Both the position numbers and the translations under genes were made by a program. The notes beneath the pieces were generated by a model. That model saw only the letters and a list, made by a program, of their open reading frames with translations. It ran no database searches and had not been told where the DNA came from. A stretch of 64,000 nt of DNA from positions 1 to 64,000 of the forward strand of contig CAYTVG010000015.1 of the NCBI GenBank assembly GCA_964441755.1, given 5' to 3'. This DNA comes from JAUMBM01 sp964441755 (GTDB lineage: Bacteria > Bacteroidota > Bacteroidia > Chitinophagales > Saprospiraceae). Of this stretch, positions 24,835 to 34,114 are shown piece after piece. Every line of letters begins with the position of its first letter. Position 1 is the first letter of the stretch.

Positions 24835-27015
24835 TTACACATTCCACCAGAAGGTCCACTTGGCGATCAGCGCCCGGTTGCGCAGCTGGAAGGAATCGGT
24901 CAGGTAGTTATCGGTAAAAACGATGAAAAAATCGGAGGCAGGGCTATACCGCCACTGCATACGCAGGTTGAGATTGACGTTGCGCGTCTGGCTGTTGAGT
25001 TGCACGAAATTGGTGAAAAAAAGTTTGTTACTCAGCGTCAGGTCAATCCGGGGGCCAATCAGCCAGAGATTCCATTGGCTGTTCTGCAGCTGAAAGGGCA
25101 GCTCAGGCGCTTCCTCAAAAGTGATGTGGTTGTAGTCCATGGTGAGGGCAAAAGAAGCTTTGGGCTGTATGCGGTAGCCAACAGAGCCGCCGAGCCGCAG
25201 GCGGCGGCCGTCGGCATAATAGCCGCCATAGCGCCAGTTGACGGAATAGGTGAGCAGCCGCTGGGGGCGCGAGATAAACTCACCACCGGTCGACACCCAG
25301 CGGTGCACCGTACCCTTGTCCAGCTTGTAGCCCGAAAAATTGGTCGGGTCAAAAGGATCGAGCAGCCGCACATAGTCCCGAGCCGTCCACATCCGCAGCT
25401 CAGCGCGATTCAGAAACTGGAACTGGTAGATGAAGACGTTGGTAAACTCCGTAGGGCGGCCTTCGGGGCTCAGGTAGTAAAAATTGCGCAGCTGCGGGCC
25501 GTGGCTCAGCAGGGGTGAGGATTTTGGAAAAAAAATGCGCCCCACGAAGGAGTTGACAAACTGGTAGCCCGTACGGGGCACAAAGCCTACCTCTGCGCGG
25601 TAGTTGCGGCCAACATTTTCGTATTGAAGCCCCGCCGACCACTTGCGGTCGTTGTAAGAGAGGTTGGCAGCCATCACTTGGTTGTCGGTCTGCACGCCCG
25701 GACTGAAAGATTTGAGGTACATGGCTTTGCCTGTCCAAAAATTATTGGAAGACAAGAGGTTGTACTCAAATCCAAGGTTGCGGTTGTAGCGGTTGCCGCT
25801 TGTTTCCGCCAGGCTTTCCTTGTTGACGAGCAGGGCCGTGATATTGGAGCGGCGGAAAAGCTGCCGCTGCAGGGCAGCGATGGCAAAATTCTGCCGCGGT
25901 AGTCCCTCCGCCTCTTTGGCAGCCGTCTGCATATCCATGAACCCGATCCGCCAGTTTTTGTTGAGCTTACCGCTGAGGCGGGCACCGTAATCGATGTTGG
26001 TATTGAGCCCTATGCGGCGGGAGAAGAACGGGCGGATGCTGCCGTAGCCAAAATTGGTAAACAGATCGCCATTTTCGAGAAAAAACTGCCGCCGCTCAGG
26101 GAAGTAAAGCTCAAACCGATCGAGGTTGGTCTGCTGCTGGTCGACCTCTACCTGGGAGAAGTCTGGATTGACGGTCAGGTCAAGGTTGAGGGATGAAGTG
26201 ACGCCAATTTTGGCATCGACACCGGCATTGGCGCGAAACTGGTCGGCCTGCGCTGTCGTAAAATCTTTGGCAGTATAGCCAAGTGCGTAAGGGATGACAG
26301 AGATGTTGGTACCCGCCCGCGGCGGTGGCTGCTCCCAGACCAATACGCCCGTATATGCCAGCGAAGCTGTCGGGAACTGCCGCGGCACCGGCGCCCAGGC
26401 CGACTTTTCGGTCGTCTTGAGATCCAGCCGGCTGAAGTTGATGCCCCAGCGGTCAATACCGTCCTTATAGCGCAGGGTTTTGAAGGGGACAGCCATCTCA
26501 AAGACCCACTTGTCCTCTTCGGTATGTACAGCCGAGGTCCACTTGTTGTCCCAGCTCAGGTTGACCGATCCGCCCTCAAATATGAGCCCGTCCCACTGCG
26601 CGCCTTCGGCATTGGAGCCAAAAGCGAAGCCATTGGTCTGGTCATCGAAAGGATCGAGGAAGACAATAAAATTATCGTTGCGCCCAAAGCTGAAGTCCCG
26701 CCGCAGCGATTCTACCATATAGGGACCGTCGGTGCCCTCATAGCATACAGCCAACAGGTAGAGGTTGTGGTCGTCATACAACATGCGCACCTCTGTGCGC
26801 ACTTGTGTACGGCTGGTGTCCATGGGGAGGACCATAAAAAAATCACTGGCCACGGCTGCTGCCTGCCAGGCGGCGTCTGCAGCCCGCCCGTCAATCTGTA
26901 TGCTGCTGCTCGCCCGCTGGATGAGGTACTGATATTGCTCGTTTTTCTTTTGCGCCCAGCCGGGCAGGGAAAGAAGCAAAATGCCCAGGACGCAAAAAAA
27001 TGGCCGTTGCCGCAT
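24835..27015 (-). CDS. DUF5916 protein with CBM9-like domain and barrel-like C-terminus
   Basis: This protein of about 726 residues has a signal peptide (ending near GWAQ). An N-terminal CBM9-like carbohydrate-binding fold follows (about 30-220: IQIDGRAADAAWQAA, DRWGINFSRLD). The DUF5916 region has its hallmark VNPDFSQVEVDQQQTNLDRFELYFPERR. The C-terminal half alternates in a beta-barrel-like pattern, and the ending WTFWWNV suggests outer membrane insertion. The function of the family is unknown. The ATG at 27015 is chosen over an in-frame TTG at 27030 because that codon lies inside a -7 box. Confidence 0.85.
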   Translation of the reverse strand: MRQRPFFCVLGILLLSLPGWAQKKNEQYQYLIQRASSSIQIDGRAADAAWQAAAVASDFFMVLPMDTSRTQVRTEVRMLYDDHNLYLLAVCYEGTDGPYMVESLRRDFSFGRNDNFIVFLDPFDDQTNGFAFGSNAEGAQWDGLIFEGGSVNLSWDNKWTSAVHTEEDKWVFEMAVPFKTLRYKDGIDRWGINFSRLDLKTTEKSAWAPVPRQFPTASLAYTGVLVWEQPPPRAGTNISVIPYALGYTAKDFTTAQADQFRANAGVDAKIGVTSSLNLDLTVNPDFSQVEVDQQQTNLDRFELYFPERRQFFLENGDLFTNFGYGSIRPFFSRRIGLNTNIDYGARLSGKLNKNWRIGFMDMQTAAKEAEGLPRQNFAIAALQRQLFRRSNITALLVNKESLAETSGNRYNRNLGFEYNLLSSNNFWTGKAMYLKSFSPGVQTDNQVMAANLSYNDRKWSAGLQYENVGRNYRAEVGFVPRTGYQFVNSFVGRIFFPKSSPLLSHGPQLRNFYYLSPEGRPTEFTNVFIYQFQFLNRAELRMWTARDYVRLLDPFDPTNFSGYKLDKGTVHRWVSTGGEFISRPQRLLTYSVNWRYGGYYADGRRLRLGGSVGYRIQPKASFALTMDYNHITFEEAPELPFQLQNSQWNLWLIGPRIDLTLSNKLFFTNFVQLNSQTRNVNLNLRMQWRYSPASDFFIVFTDNYLTDSFQLRNRALIAKWTFWWNV

Positions 27016-27027
27016 CGTCTTTTGCTG

Positions 27028-27035
27028 CAAAGATA
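27028..27035 (-). promoter_or_regulatory. -7 box deciding the DUF5916 start
   Basis: TATCTTTG on the minus strand is an exact TAnnTTTG match only 12 bp before the ATG at 27015. It implies a very short 5' leader and rules out the 27030 start. The remaining 250 bp up to the dps start show no other clear element. Confidence 0.6.
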
Positions 27036-27286
27036 GTTGTTCGCGGGTATTATACAGGTCGCTTATGCATCTCTTTGGTCATTTTTGTGATCGCGATCAT
27101 TGGGCGTCTCGCAATTTTATGCTAATATTGGGATGTCTACCTGTATTGTCAGGCAACAGCCTGCTGCCGCATGGTTTTTGTAAAAAACCGGCATGCGTGT
27201 GCCTGAAAAGCTACTTCAGGCGGCTTCAGTCACCCGAAAGGGTGCCGGCGCCCTCGGGCATCATCGAATCATCAAAATAATCCAGT

Positions 27287-27769
27287 ATGTCAAAGAAAAA
27301 GAATCATAAAACCGGTACCGATCAGGAATCATCCAAAGAGTTGGCACAAAAACTCAATGAGCTGCTGGCCAACTACCAGATTTTCTACATGAATGTCCAT
27401 GGCTTCCACTGGAACATCAAGGGCGATAAGTTTTTTGAACTCCACCCCAAGTTTGAAGAACTCTATACCGATCTGCTGCTCAAAATCGATGAAATCGCTG
27501 AGCGTATTCTGACAACAGGACACACGCCCCTGCATACTTTCACAGACTATGCCAAGGTAGCCAAGATCAAAGAAGCCAAAAATATCACCGACGGTAAAGA
27601 AACCGTCGAAGGGATCATCAAAGGACTGGAAACGCTGCTGCCGCTACAACGGGAGTTGCTCGCACTTTCTGCCGAAGCACAGGATGAGGGAACCAACTCG
27701 CTCATGAGCGACTACATCCGGCAGCAGGAGAAAATGGTGTGGATGTATACCGCGTATCTGGGGGGGTAA
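27287..27769 (+). CDS. dps: Dps-family DNA-protecting ferritin-like protein
   Basis: The 160-residue four-helix protein has intersubunit ferroxidase residues in NVHGFHWNIKGDKFFELH and KIDEIAERI, the classic Dps H...D...E pattern. It would store iron and use peroxide as oxidant, protecting DNA in oxidative stress or stationary phase. The lysine-rich N-terminus (MSKKKNHK) could bind DNA. It stands alone, with paired hairpins after it. Confidence 0.93.
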   Translation: MSKKKNHKTGTDQESSKELAQKLNELLANYQIFYMNVHGFHWNIKGDKFFELHPKFEELYTDLLLKIDEIAERILTTGHTPLHTFTDYAKVAKIKEAKNITDGKETVEGIIKGLETLLPLQRELLALSAEAQDEGTNSLMSDYIRQQEKMVWMYTAYLGG

Positions 27770-27780
27770 GCAATATGCTT

Positions 27781-27853
27781 AAGGCTGGTACTGGCGGTCG
27801 CTGCCGCCAGTACCAGCCTTGTTGTTTTATTTTTGCCGCCCAGGCGGCAAAAA
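27781..27853 (+). terminator. Paired hairpins after dps
   Basis: Hairpin 1 (27781-27820) has 17-bp perfect arms with the core ACTGGCGG / CCGCCAGT. Hairpin 2 (about 27830-27853) is TTTGCCGCC-CAG-GGCGGCAAA-like. The pair separates dps from the next gene on the same strand. Confidence 0.75.
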
Positions 27854-27964
27854 CCGGGTGAAAAGCGCATACGTTCCGGTGGTTTTACAGATAAAAAGCG
27901 GTTATCCATGTGTTCTGAGGGGGCTTTTAGGTAAAAAATACACCCCTGACAGCTATTATATGCC

Positions 27965-27972
27965 TACCTTTG
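27965..27972 (+). promoter_or_regulatory. -7 box for ABC-F gene
   Basis: TACCTTTG is an exact TAnnTTTG match 22 bp before the ATG at 27995. Confidence 0.6.
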
Positions 27973-27994
27973 TGCCCGCAAAAAACAACGAACC

Positions 27995-29611
27995 ATGATC
28001 GCTGCGCACAATGTGTCGCTCTCCTTTGGCAAGCAGAAGCTCTTTGACGAGGTCAATGTCAATTTTATCGAAGGCAACTGCTATGGCGTCATCGGCGCCA
28101 ACGGCGCCGGTAAGTCTACTTTTTTAAAAATCCTCTCGGGCGAAATTGAGCCGACCACCGGCCATATCAGCATAGAGCCCAACAAGCGCATGGCGGTGCT
28201 GCGGCAAAACCACTTTGAGTTTGACGAAATCAGCGTGCTCGAGACGGTCATCCGGGGGCACAAGCGCCTGTTTGAGATCATGCAGGAAAAAGATGTCCTC
28301 TATGCCAAGGCGGATTTCAGCGATGAGGACGGCATCCGCGCTTCCGAGCTGGAGGGTGAATTTGCTGAGCTCGAAGGCTGGAATGCCGAGAGTGATGCGG
28401 CCACCCTGCTGAGCGGGTTGCGTATCAAGGAAGACAGCCACTACAAGCTGATGAAAGAGCTCAGCGGCAGCGAAAAGGTGCGGGTGCTGCTGGCGCAGGC
28501 CATTTTTGGCAATCCCGACATCCTCATCCTCGACGAGCCTACCAACGACCTGGATATACGTACTATCTCCTGGCTGGAAGACTTTTTGCTCGACTTCAAA
28601 AATACGGTCATCGTGGTGTCGCACGACCGCCACTTCCTCGATACGGTCTGCACTCACATTGCCGACATCGACCGGCAGAAGCTGCGGCTGTATACCGGCA
28701 ACTACTCATTCTGGTATGAGAGCAGCCAGCTGGCGCTGCGGCAGCAGTCCAGCGCCAACAAAAAAGCCGAAGCCAAGCGCAAAGAGCTGATGGAATTTAT
28801 TGCGCGCTTTAGCGCCAACGCTTCCAAGTCCAAGCAGGCTACCAGCCGCAAAAAGCTGCTGGAGAAAATCAATATCGACGAGATCCAGCCTTCTACGCGC
28901 CGCTATCCGGGCATCATCTTCCAGCAGACGCGGGAGGCAGGCAATGATATTCTCAAAATTGAGGACCTCAACTACTCGCAGGACGGGCAGGTGCTCATCA
29001 AAGACCTGAGCCTGACCATAGAAAAGGGGGATAAAATCACTTTTCTCAGCCGCAACAGCCTTGCAACCACCTCGCTTTACCGCATCCTGATGGGCGAAAT
29101 ACAGGCCGACTCCGGTCGCGTCTACCTCGGGCAGACCATCACCCGGGGCTACCTGCCGGTCAACAACGAAGCGTATTTCGATACCGATAAAGACCTCATG
29201 TCCTGGCTGCAGCAGTATGCGCCTGCAGGCATGGACGATGTGGACATCCGCGGCTTCCTCGGCAAAATGCTGTTTAGCGGCGATGAGATTAAGAAAAAGG
29301 CCAATGTGCTCTCCGGGGGGGAGAAGGTGCGCTGCATGCTGTCGCGCATCATGATTGCCGGCGCCAACCTGCTGCTGATCGACGAGCCCACCAACCACCT
29401 CGACCTCGAGTCTATCACGGCTTTCAACAACTCCCTCATCAACTTCCCCGGCACGGTACTGTTTAGCTCCCACGACCACTCTTTTACCCAGACGGTGGCG
29501 ACCCGCGTGGTGGAGTTGACGCCCAAGGGGGCTATCGATAAGATGATGAGTTTTGATGATTATATTGCTTCGGAGAGTATACAGGCGCAGGTAGAAGAGA
29601 TGTATGCCTAA
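27995..29611 (+). CDS. ABC-F ATPase (YbiT-like) with degenerate second Walker A
   Basis: This is a soluble twin-ATPase ABC-F protein of 538 residues without membrane segments. Members act on the ribosome E site to relieve stalled translation or resist antibiotics. Domain 1 has Walker A GANGAGKS (34-41), signature LSGSEK (156-161) and Walker B ILILDEPTND (176-185). The arm/linker region lies at about 235-305. Domain 2 has signature LSGGEK (439-444) and Walker B LLLIDEPTNHLD (459-470). At its Walker A position it reads FLSRNSLATTS (350-360), which lacks the glycines and the lysine. That domain is therefore unlikely to bind ATP in the usual way. I believe related Bacteroidota proteins share this, but could not check. 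Confidence 0.9.
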   Translation: MIAAHNVSLSFGKQKLFDEVNVNFIEGNCYGVIGANGAGKSTFLKILSGEIEPTTGHISIEPNKRMAVLRQNHFEFDEISVLETVIRGHKRLFEIMQEKDVLYAKADFSDEDGIRASELEGEFAELEGWNAESDAATLLSGLRIKEDSHYKLMKELSGSEKVRVLLAQAIFGNPDILILDEPTNDLDIRTISWLEDFLLDFKNTVIVVSHDRHFLDTVCTHIADIDRQKLRLYTGNYSFWYESSQLALRQQSSANKKAEAKRKELMEFIARFSANASKSKQATSRKKLLEKINIDEIQPSTRRYPGIIFQQTREAGNDILKIEDLNYSQDGQVLIKDLSLTIEKGDKITFLSRNSLATTSLYRILMGEIQADSGRVYLGQTITRGYLPVNNEAYFDTDKDLMSWLQQYAPAGMDDVDIRGFLGKMLFSGDEIKKKANVLSGGEKVRCMLSRIMIAGANLLLIDEPTNHLDLESITAFNNSLINFPGTVLFSSHDHSFTQTVATRVVELTPKGAIDKMMSFDDYIASESIQAQVEEMYA

Positions 29612-29620
29612 AGCTGTCTT

Positions 29621-29708
29621 ACATTGCTTTTTGGCGGCTTTCGCCGCCAAAAAGCAATGTACATTAAATATACTGTTGAGCGGCTGCAGCCGCTCAACAG
29701 TATATTTA
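29621..29708 (+). terminator. Paired hairpins after ABC-F gene
   Basis: Hairpin 1 (29621-29660) has 18-bp perfect arms with the TTTTTGGCGGC core and a TTTC loop. Hairpin 2 (29665-29708) is a 44-nt perfect palindrome with the core GAGCGGC-TGCA-GCCGCTC. The next gene starts 36 bp later. Confidence 0.75.
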
Positions 29709-29744
29709 GATAGTTGTATGATTTTGTCTTACATTTTTATTAAA

Positions 29745-32732
29745 ATGAAAAAATCATTCTTCACTGCAGCGGTGCTGCTATTGCCGCTGCAATGCCTCCT
29801 GGCCCAGGCATCTCTGGAAATATTACTGGTAGACAGTCTTTACAATCCCGTAGCTTTTCAGGCGGTGACGGTCAGCAATGAAGCGATTGGTTTCCGGCGG
29901 CAGTTGGCTTCTGACGACAATGGCAAGATACAACTGGGCGGGCTTTCTACCTCCGGCAGTTTTACGGTAGCTGTTGAAGAAAGCATGTTGTACGAGGCGC
30001 AGACGGTTGCCAACATCGCGCTGGTGTCGGGCAAAACCAGCAGTCTGACGCTGCTACTGCGCGAGCAGGCGCTTACGTTGTCAACCGCCACCGTCTATGG
30101 CGGTCGCTTTCAGTCGATCAACACCCTCGATGCCGAGGTCGCTTCCGAACTGAGTCGGGAAGAGATAGATATCCTGCCGGTTGAAGGCCGCGACATAAGC
30201 CGGGCGCTCTTCCGCCTGCCCAACATCAGCCAGGCGACGGGCTTTTTCCCGGAAGCACCCAATGTGGCCATCAATGGCGCCAATCCGCTGTATACCAACT
30301 ACCAGATAGACGGGCTCGACAACAATGAGAATTTTTTGGGTGGCCAGCGATTTGCTATGCCGCTGGGCTTTACCAAGAGCATAACAGCCCTCACCAACAA
30401 TTTCAGTGCCGAGCACGGGCTGTCCTCCAACGGGATCATCAACATCACCACCCAGTCGGGCACCAACGAATTTCGGGGCGAAATTTTTTACTTCCTCCGA
30501 CCGGGGCCGGGCCTCGATGCTCCTTCGGCTTACGCCCAGCGCGATCTGTCGGGCAACCTGGTCAAAGATGGTTTTGAGCGGCACCAGCTGGGGTTTGCGG
30601 TTGGCGGCCCTTTGATCAGAGATAAGACTTTTTTCTTTGCGTCACTGGAGTATACCGAAGATCTCAAAGACAACCTGCTGAATGTGCCCCAGCTCAATAT
30701 CAATGAAACGGTACGCGGCTACAACTACTTCCGCTATCAGTCGCTGAAGCTCGACCATCACTGGTCAGAAAAATTGCGCTCGTCCCTGCGACTTAACATC
30801 GGGCTCGTCAATATTGACCGGCAGGGTGGCGGGCTGGAAGGTGGCAATACTTTCCCGTCGGCAGCCAACCGGCAGGACCGCAATTCGGCCAATATAGCTT
30901 TCAAAAACACCTACCTGGGTGAAAAGATGACATTTGAAAGCAACTACCTCTACGGGGTTTTTCGCTGGAATTATGCCAATCCTGATGACAATGGCAATCC
31001 GGATGTGTCCATCCTGGATCCCGGGGGGCAGTTTCTTGGGTTTATTGGTCATCCGGGCTATGTGTTTGATAATCTTGAACATACGCTGCTCACGCAGCAG
31101 AAATTCACGTTTTACCATAAGGCACACCGCATCAAGGCAGGGCTGCAGTTCAAATCTTCTGACTTCCGCCTTTTCGGCGGCGGCAACCCCAATGGCAGCT
31201 ATCTGGTGCAGCTGAGCCAGCAGCAGCTGAGCCAGCTGTCAGCTGTGGGTGCTGCCCTTTCGCCGGCCGACCTGCCGGCCGATGTGCGGGTACTCAACTA
31301 CGGCATCGAGCTGCGGCCGCGGGCTTTTGGCCACCGGCAAAACATCACCAGCTTCTACCTTGAAGATCAGTGGACGCTCAGTCCGCGCCTCAACCTCAAC
31401 CTGGGGCTTCGCTACGACTACGACAACCTGTCGGTGGGTGGCGGCAGCACCGGCGACCGCAACAACCTGGCGCCGCGCCTGAGCGCCAACTACCAGCTCA
31501 ATGAGCGGACGGCGCTGCGGGCCGGCTACGGCATCTATTACGACAAAATCCTGTATGCCGTCTACAGCGATGCCCTGCAGTTTAACTCGACGGCTGCCGA
31601 CTACCGCCGGCAGTTGCAGGCGTTCATCGAGCAGGGGCTGCTGCCGCAAAGTACGGAGATCGACCGCCTTGTACACGAAGGCAACCTGGTTGCCAATGAC
31701 CCCAATGCTGCGTATTTGCAGGGACCGGGCGCAGCGGAGCTGCAGGCGAAGCGCGGGCAGATTTTCCAGAACGAACTGCGCATCCTCAATCCCAACGGCT
31801 ACCAGAATCCTTATAGCCAGCAGTATATGCTTGGCTATCAGCGCAAAATCAACGAGCAGGCTGTCTTTTACATCGACGCCCTCTACAACCGCTCAGAAAA
31901 CCTCTTCCGCCTGCGCAATCTCAATGCGCCGGCGCCTTATCCGATAGACCCGCAGCAGGTGGTGGTGCGCTCAGCGGCGGCAGCCGACCTGAGCCGGCCG
32001 GTGCCGATTTTTACAGACGGCAGCGGCAGCTATGCGCTGCTGGGCGGTGATACCCTGCGGGCTGTGGCCCGCAATGTGGTGATGACCGAGACGGCCGGTA
32101 GTTCCAACTACTACGCCCTCAATTTTACCCTGCAGAAGGACCGCGGTGAGGATGACTATGCCCTGCGGCTGATGTATACCCTCTCTTACCTTGAAAACAA
32201 TACGGAGGATATCAACTTCCGGGCGATGGATGCCAATGATTTTGAGGCTGAGTGGGGTCCTTCGATCAACGACCGCACCCACCTGATCAATGGCATCGTG
32301 AGTTACTATCCCGTCAAAAATCTTACGCTGACGATGGCGGGGCTGCTGCAGAGCGGGCAGCCCGTCAACCGCATTCCGGACGGGCTGCTGTACGGCACCA
32401 CGGATCTCAACGGTGACGGCCGCTCGTTTGGCGATGCGTATGTGGGCAACAGCGACCGCTCGCCGGGCGAGGCGCGCAACAGCGACCGCCTGCCCTGGTC
32501 GGCGACTTTCGATGTGAATGCGCTCTACCAGTTCAGATTTTCGGACGGGCAGCGGATAGAGTTGGGGCTGCAGGTATTCAACGTATTCAATGCCGTCAAC
32601 CTAAGCGGGTATGCCAACAATGCGCAGCAGAGCAACCAGATACAGCCGGGGCCGGCCAGCTCCGGCTTGTTGCTGCGCCGCAATGCTGCGCCGCCGCGGC
32701 AGTTTCAGTTTTCTTACCGGCACTATTTTTAG
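29745..32732 (+). CDS. TonB-dependent receptor, Oar/carboxypeptidase-regulatory type
   Basis: This 995-residue outer membrane receptor starts at the ATG at 29745, where a signal peptide begins (MKKSFFTAAVLLLPLQCLLAQ). The longer upstream frame runs through the palindromes and is rejected. A carboxypeptidase-regulatory-like domain lies at about 25-110. The plug has NVAINGANPLYTNYQIDGLDN and GIINITTQSGTNEFRG, and the barrel ends in FQFSYRHYF. It has no SusD partner, so it differs from the SusC proteins and is closer to Oar-like receptors. The substrate is unknown. Confidence 0.9.
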   Translation: MKKSFFTAAVLLLPLQCLLAQASLEILLVDSLYNPVAFQAVTVSNEAIGFRRQLASDDNGKIQLGGLSTSGSFTVAVEESMLYEAQTVANIALVSGKTSSLTLLLREQALTLSTATVYGGRFQSINTLDAEVASELSREEIDILPVEGRDISRALFRLPNISQATGFFPEAPNVAINGANPLYTNYQIDGLDNNENFLGGQRFAMPLGFTKSITALTNNFSAEHGLSSNGIINITTQSGTNEFRGEIFYFLRPGPGLDAPSAYAQRDLSGNLVKDGFERHQLGFAVGGPLIRDKTFFFASLEYTEDLKDNLLNVPQLNINETVRGYNYFRYQSLKLDHHWSEKLRSSLRLNIGLVNIDRQGGGLEGGNTFPSAANRQDRNSANIAFKNTYLGEKMTFESNYLYGVFRWNYANPDDNGNPDVSILDPGGQFLGFIGHPGYVFDNLEHTLLTQQKFTFYHKAHRIKAGLQFKSSDFRLFGGGNPNGSYLVQLSQQQLSQLSAVGAALSPADLPADVRVLNYGIELRPRAFGHRQNITSFYLEDQWTLSPRLNLNLGLRYDYDNLSVGGGSTGDRNNLAPRLSANYQLNERTALRAGYGIYYDKILYAVYSDALQFNSTAADYRRQLQAFIEQGLLPQSTEIDRLVHEGNLVANDPNAAYLQGPGAAELQAKRGQIFQNELRILNPNGYQNPYSQQYMLGYQRKINEQAVFYIDALYNRSENLFRLRNLNAPAPYPIDPQQVVVRSAAAADLSRPVPIFTDGSGSYALLGGDTLRAVARNVVMTETAGSSNYYALNFTLQKDRGEDDYALRLMYTLSYLENNTEDINFRAMDANDFEAEWGPSINDRTHLINGIVSYYPVKNLTLTMAGLLQSGQPVNRIPDGLLYGTTDLNGDGRSFGDAYVGNSDRSPGEARNSDRLPWSATFDVNALYQFRFSDGQRIELGLQVFNVFNAVNLSGYANNAQQSNQIQPGPASSGLLLRRNAAPPRQFQFSYRHYF

Positions 32733-32756
32733 GCGGCAGCCTAAGCGTGTATTTGA

Positions 32757-32840
32757 GCCCGTGGGGGGGCATTTTTGAAAAAAATGACACCCCCCCACGG
32801 GCTTTGCTGCTGCATTTTTGCCGCCACCGGCGGCCAAATG
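32757..32840 (+). terminator. Paired hairpins after TonB receptor
   Basis: Hairpin 1 (32757-32802) has arms starting GCCCGTGGGGGGGCATTTTT around GAA, with a 2-nt bulge. Hairpin 2 (about 32813-32840) has the imperfect core TTTTGCCGCC-ACC-GGCGGCCAAA. Confidence 0.65.
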
Positions 32841-32890
32841 CCTCCTTTTTACTATCTTGCAGACAGCAACAAGATAAAAGCAATATTTGT

Positions 32891-34114
32891 ATGAAAGGGT
32901 TGATTGCCAGCCGATTTTGTGGGCTGCTGCTACTGCTGCTGGCGGCCTGCAGGCAGCCGCAGCCGGCTTCAGCGCCCGTTCCGGGCAGCTGGGAAGAGGT
33001 GGAGGCCGAGGCCAGAGGCCGGACGGTGACTTTCATGATGTGGCAGGGCGACCCGCTCATCAACCGCTACGTGCGCGCGTATGCAGCGCCCGCGTTGAAG
33101 GCGCAGTACGGCATTGATTTGCGGGTGGTTGCCGGTCAGGGCAACGAGATTGTGCGGCTGCTGATGGCAGAAGCAGAGACGGGCGTGGCGGAGAGTGAGA
33201 TTGATATGATGTGGATCAACGGGGAGACTTTTTTTCAGTTGCGGCAGATACAGGCGCTGTACGGGCCTTTTGCGCAGCAGTTGCCCAACAGCCGCTACAT
33301 TGACTGGGAGAATCCGTTTATTGGCATGGATTTTCAGCAGCCGGTGGAGGGGTATGAGTGTCCGTGGGGCAATGTGCAGCTTGCGCTGATCTATGACAGC
33401 CGGCAGGTGCCGGCGCCGCCCATGACGCTTGACGAGCTCGAGCAGTGGGTAAAAGCGCATCCGGGCAAGTTTACGATTGGCCATGATTTTACGGGCATGA
33501 CGCTGCTGAAGTCCTGGCTGATCCATCTGGCCGGCGGGCCGGCGGCCCTGCAGGGGCCTTTTTCTGAAGAAAAATACCAGCGCCACAGCCGGGCGCTGTG
33601 GGCCTATGTGCGGCGGCTGAAGCCCTACCTGTGGAATGAGGGCAGGAGCTTCCCGACGGCTGTTGCGCAGATGCATCAGTTGTATGCTGCGGGTGAGTTG
33701 CTGATGACGATGAGTAACAACGATGGTGAGGTAGACAATAAGATTCTCGAGGGGATTTTTCCGCCGGAGAGCCGGGCTTATGTGCCGCTGACGGGGACTA
33801 TCCGGAACTCGCACTACCTCGGCATCAGTGCGCGCAGTGCGGATAAGGCGGCGGCTATGGTTGTCTGCAATTTTTTGATTTCGCCGGCGGCGCAGTTTGA
33901 GAAGCTGCAGCCTGCCGTCTGGGGCGACGGCAGCGTCTTGTCGGTCGACAAGCTGCCGGCCGAGTGGCAGCAGCGTTTTGCGGCTGTGCCGGGTCGCCGG
34001 CAGGCGCCTGCACGGGCGGAGATACAGGCGCGCGCGCTGGCGGAGCCGGCGCCGGAGTATATGATCCGATTGTTTGAGGATTTCAGAAGAGAAGTGATTG
34101 AAAAACAGGATTGA
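32891..34114 (+). CDS. ynjB: YnjB-like ABC transporter substrate-binding lipoprotein
   Basis: The 407-residue solute-binding protein has lipobox cysteine Cys20 (LLLLLLAAC). FMMWQGDPLINRYV, EIDMMWINGETFFQL and the ECPWGNVQLALIYD stretch fit the YnjB family (COG4134), whose substrate is not established. It is the first gene of an operon with two permeases; its stop overlaps the next gene by 17 bp. The ATG at 32891 is chosen because the signal peptide starts there. Anchored in a membrane leaflet facing the periplasm, it would deliver ligand to the permease pair. Confidence 0.82.
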   Translation: MKGLIASRFCGLLLLLLAACRQPQPASAPVPGSWEEVEAEARGRTVTFMMWQGDPLINRYVRAYAAPALKAQYGIDLRVVAGQGNEIVRLLMAEAETGVAESEIDMMWINGETFFQLRQIQALYGPFAQQLPNSRYIDWENPFIGMDFQQPVEGYECPWGNVQLALIYDSRQVPAPPMTLDELEQWVKAHPGKFTIGHDFTGMTLLKSWLIHLAGGPAALQGPFSEEKYQRHSRALWAYVRRLKPYLWNEGRSFPTAVAQMHQLYAAGELLMTMSNNDGEVDNKILEGIFPPESRAYVPLTGTIRNSHYLGISARSADKAAAMVVCNFLISPAAQFEKLQPAVWGDGSVLSVDKLPAEWQQRFAAVPGRRQAPARAEIQARALAEPAPEYMIRLFEDFRREVIEKQD

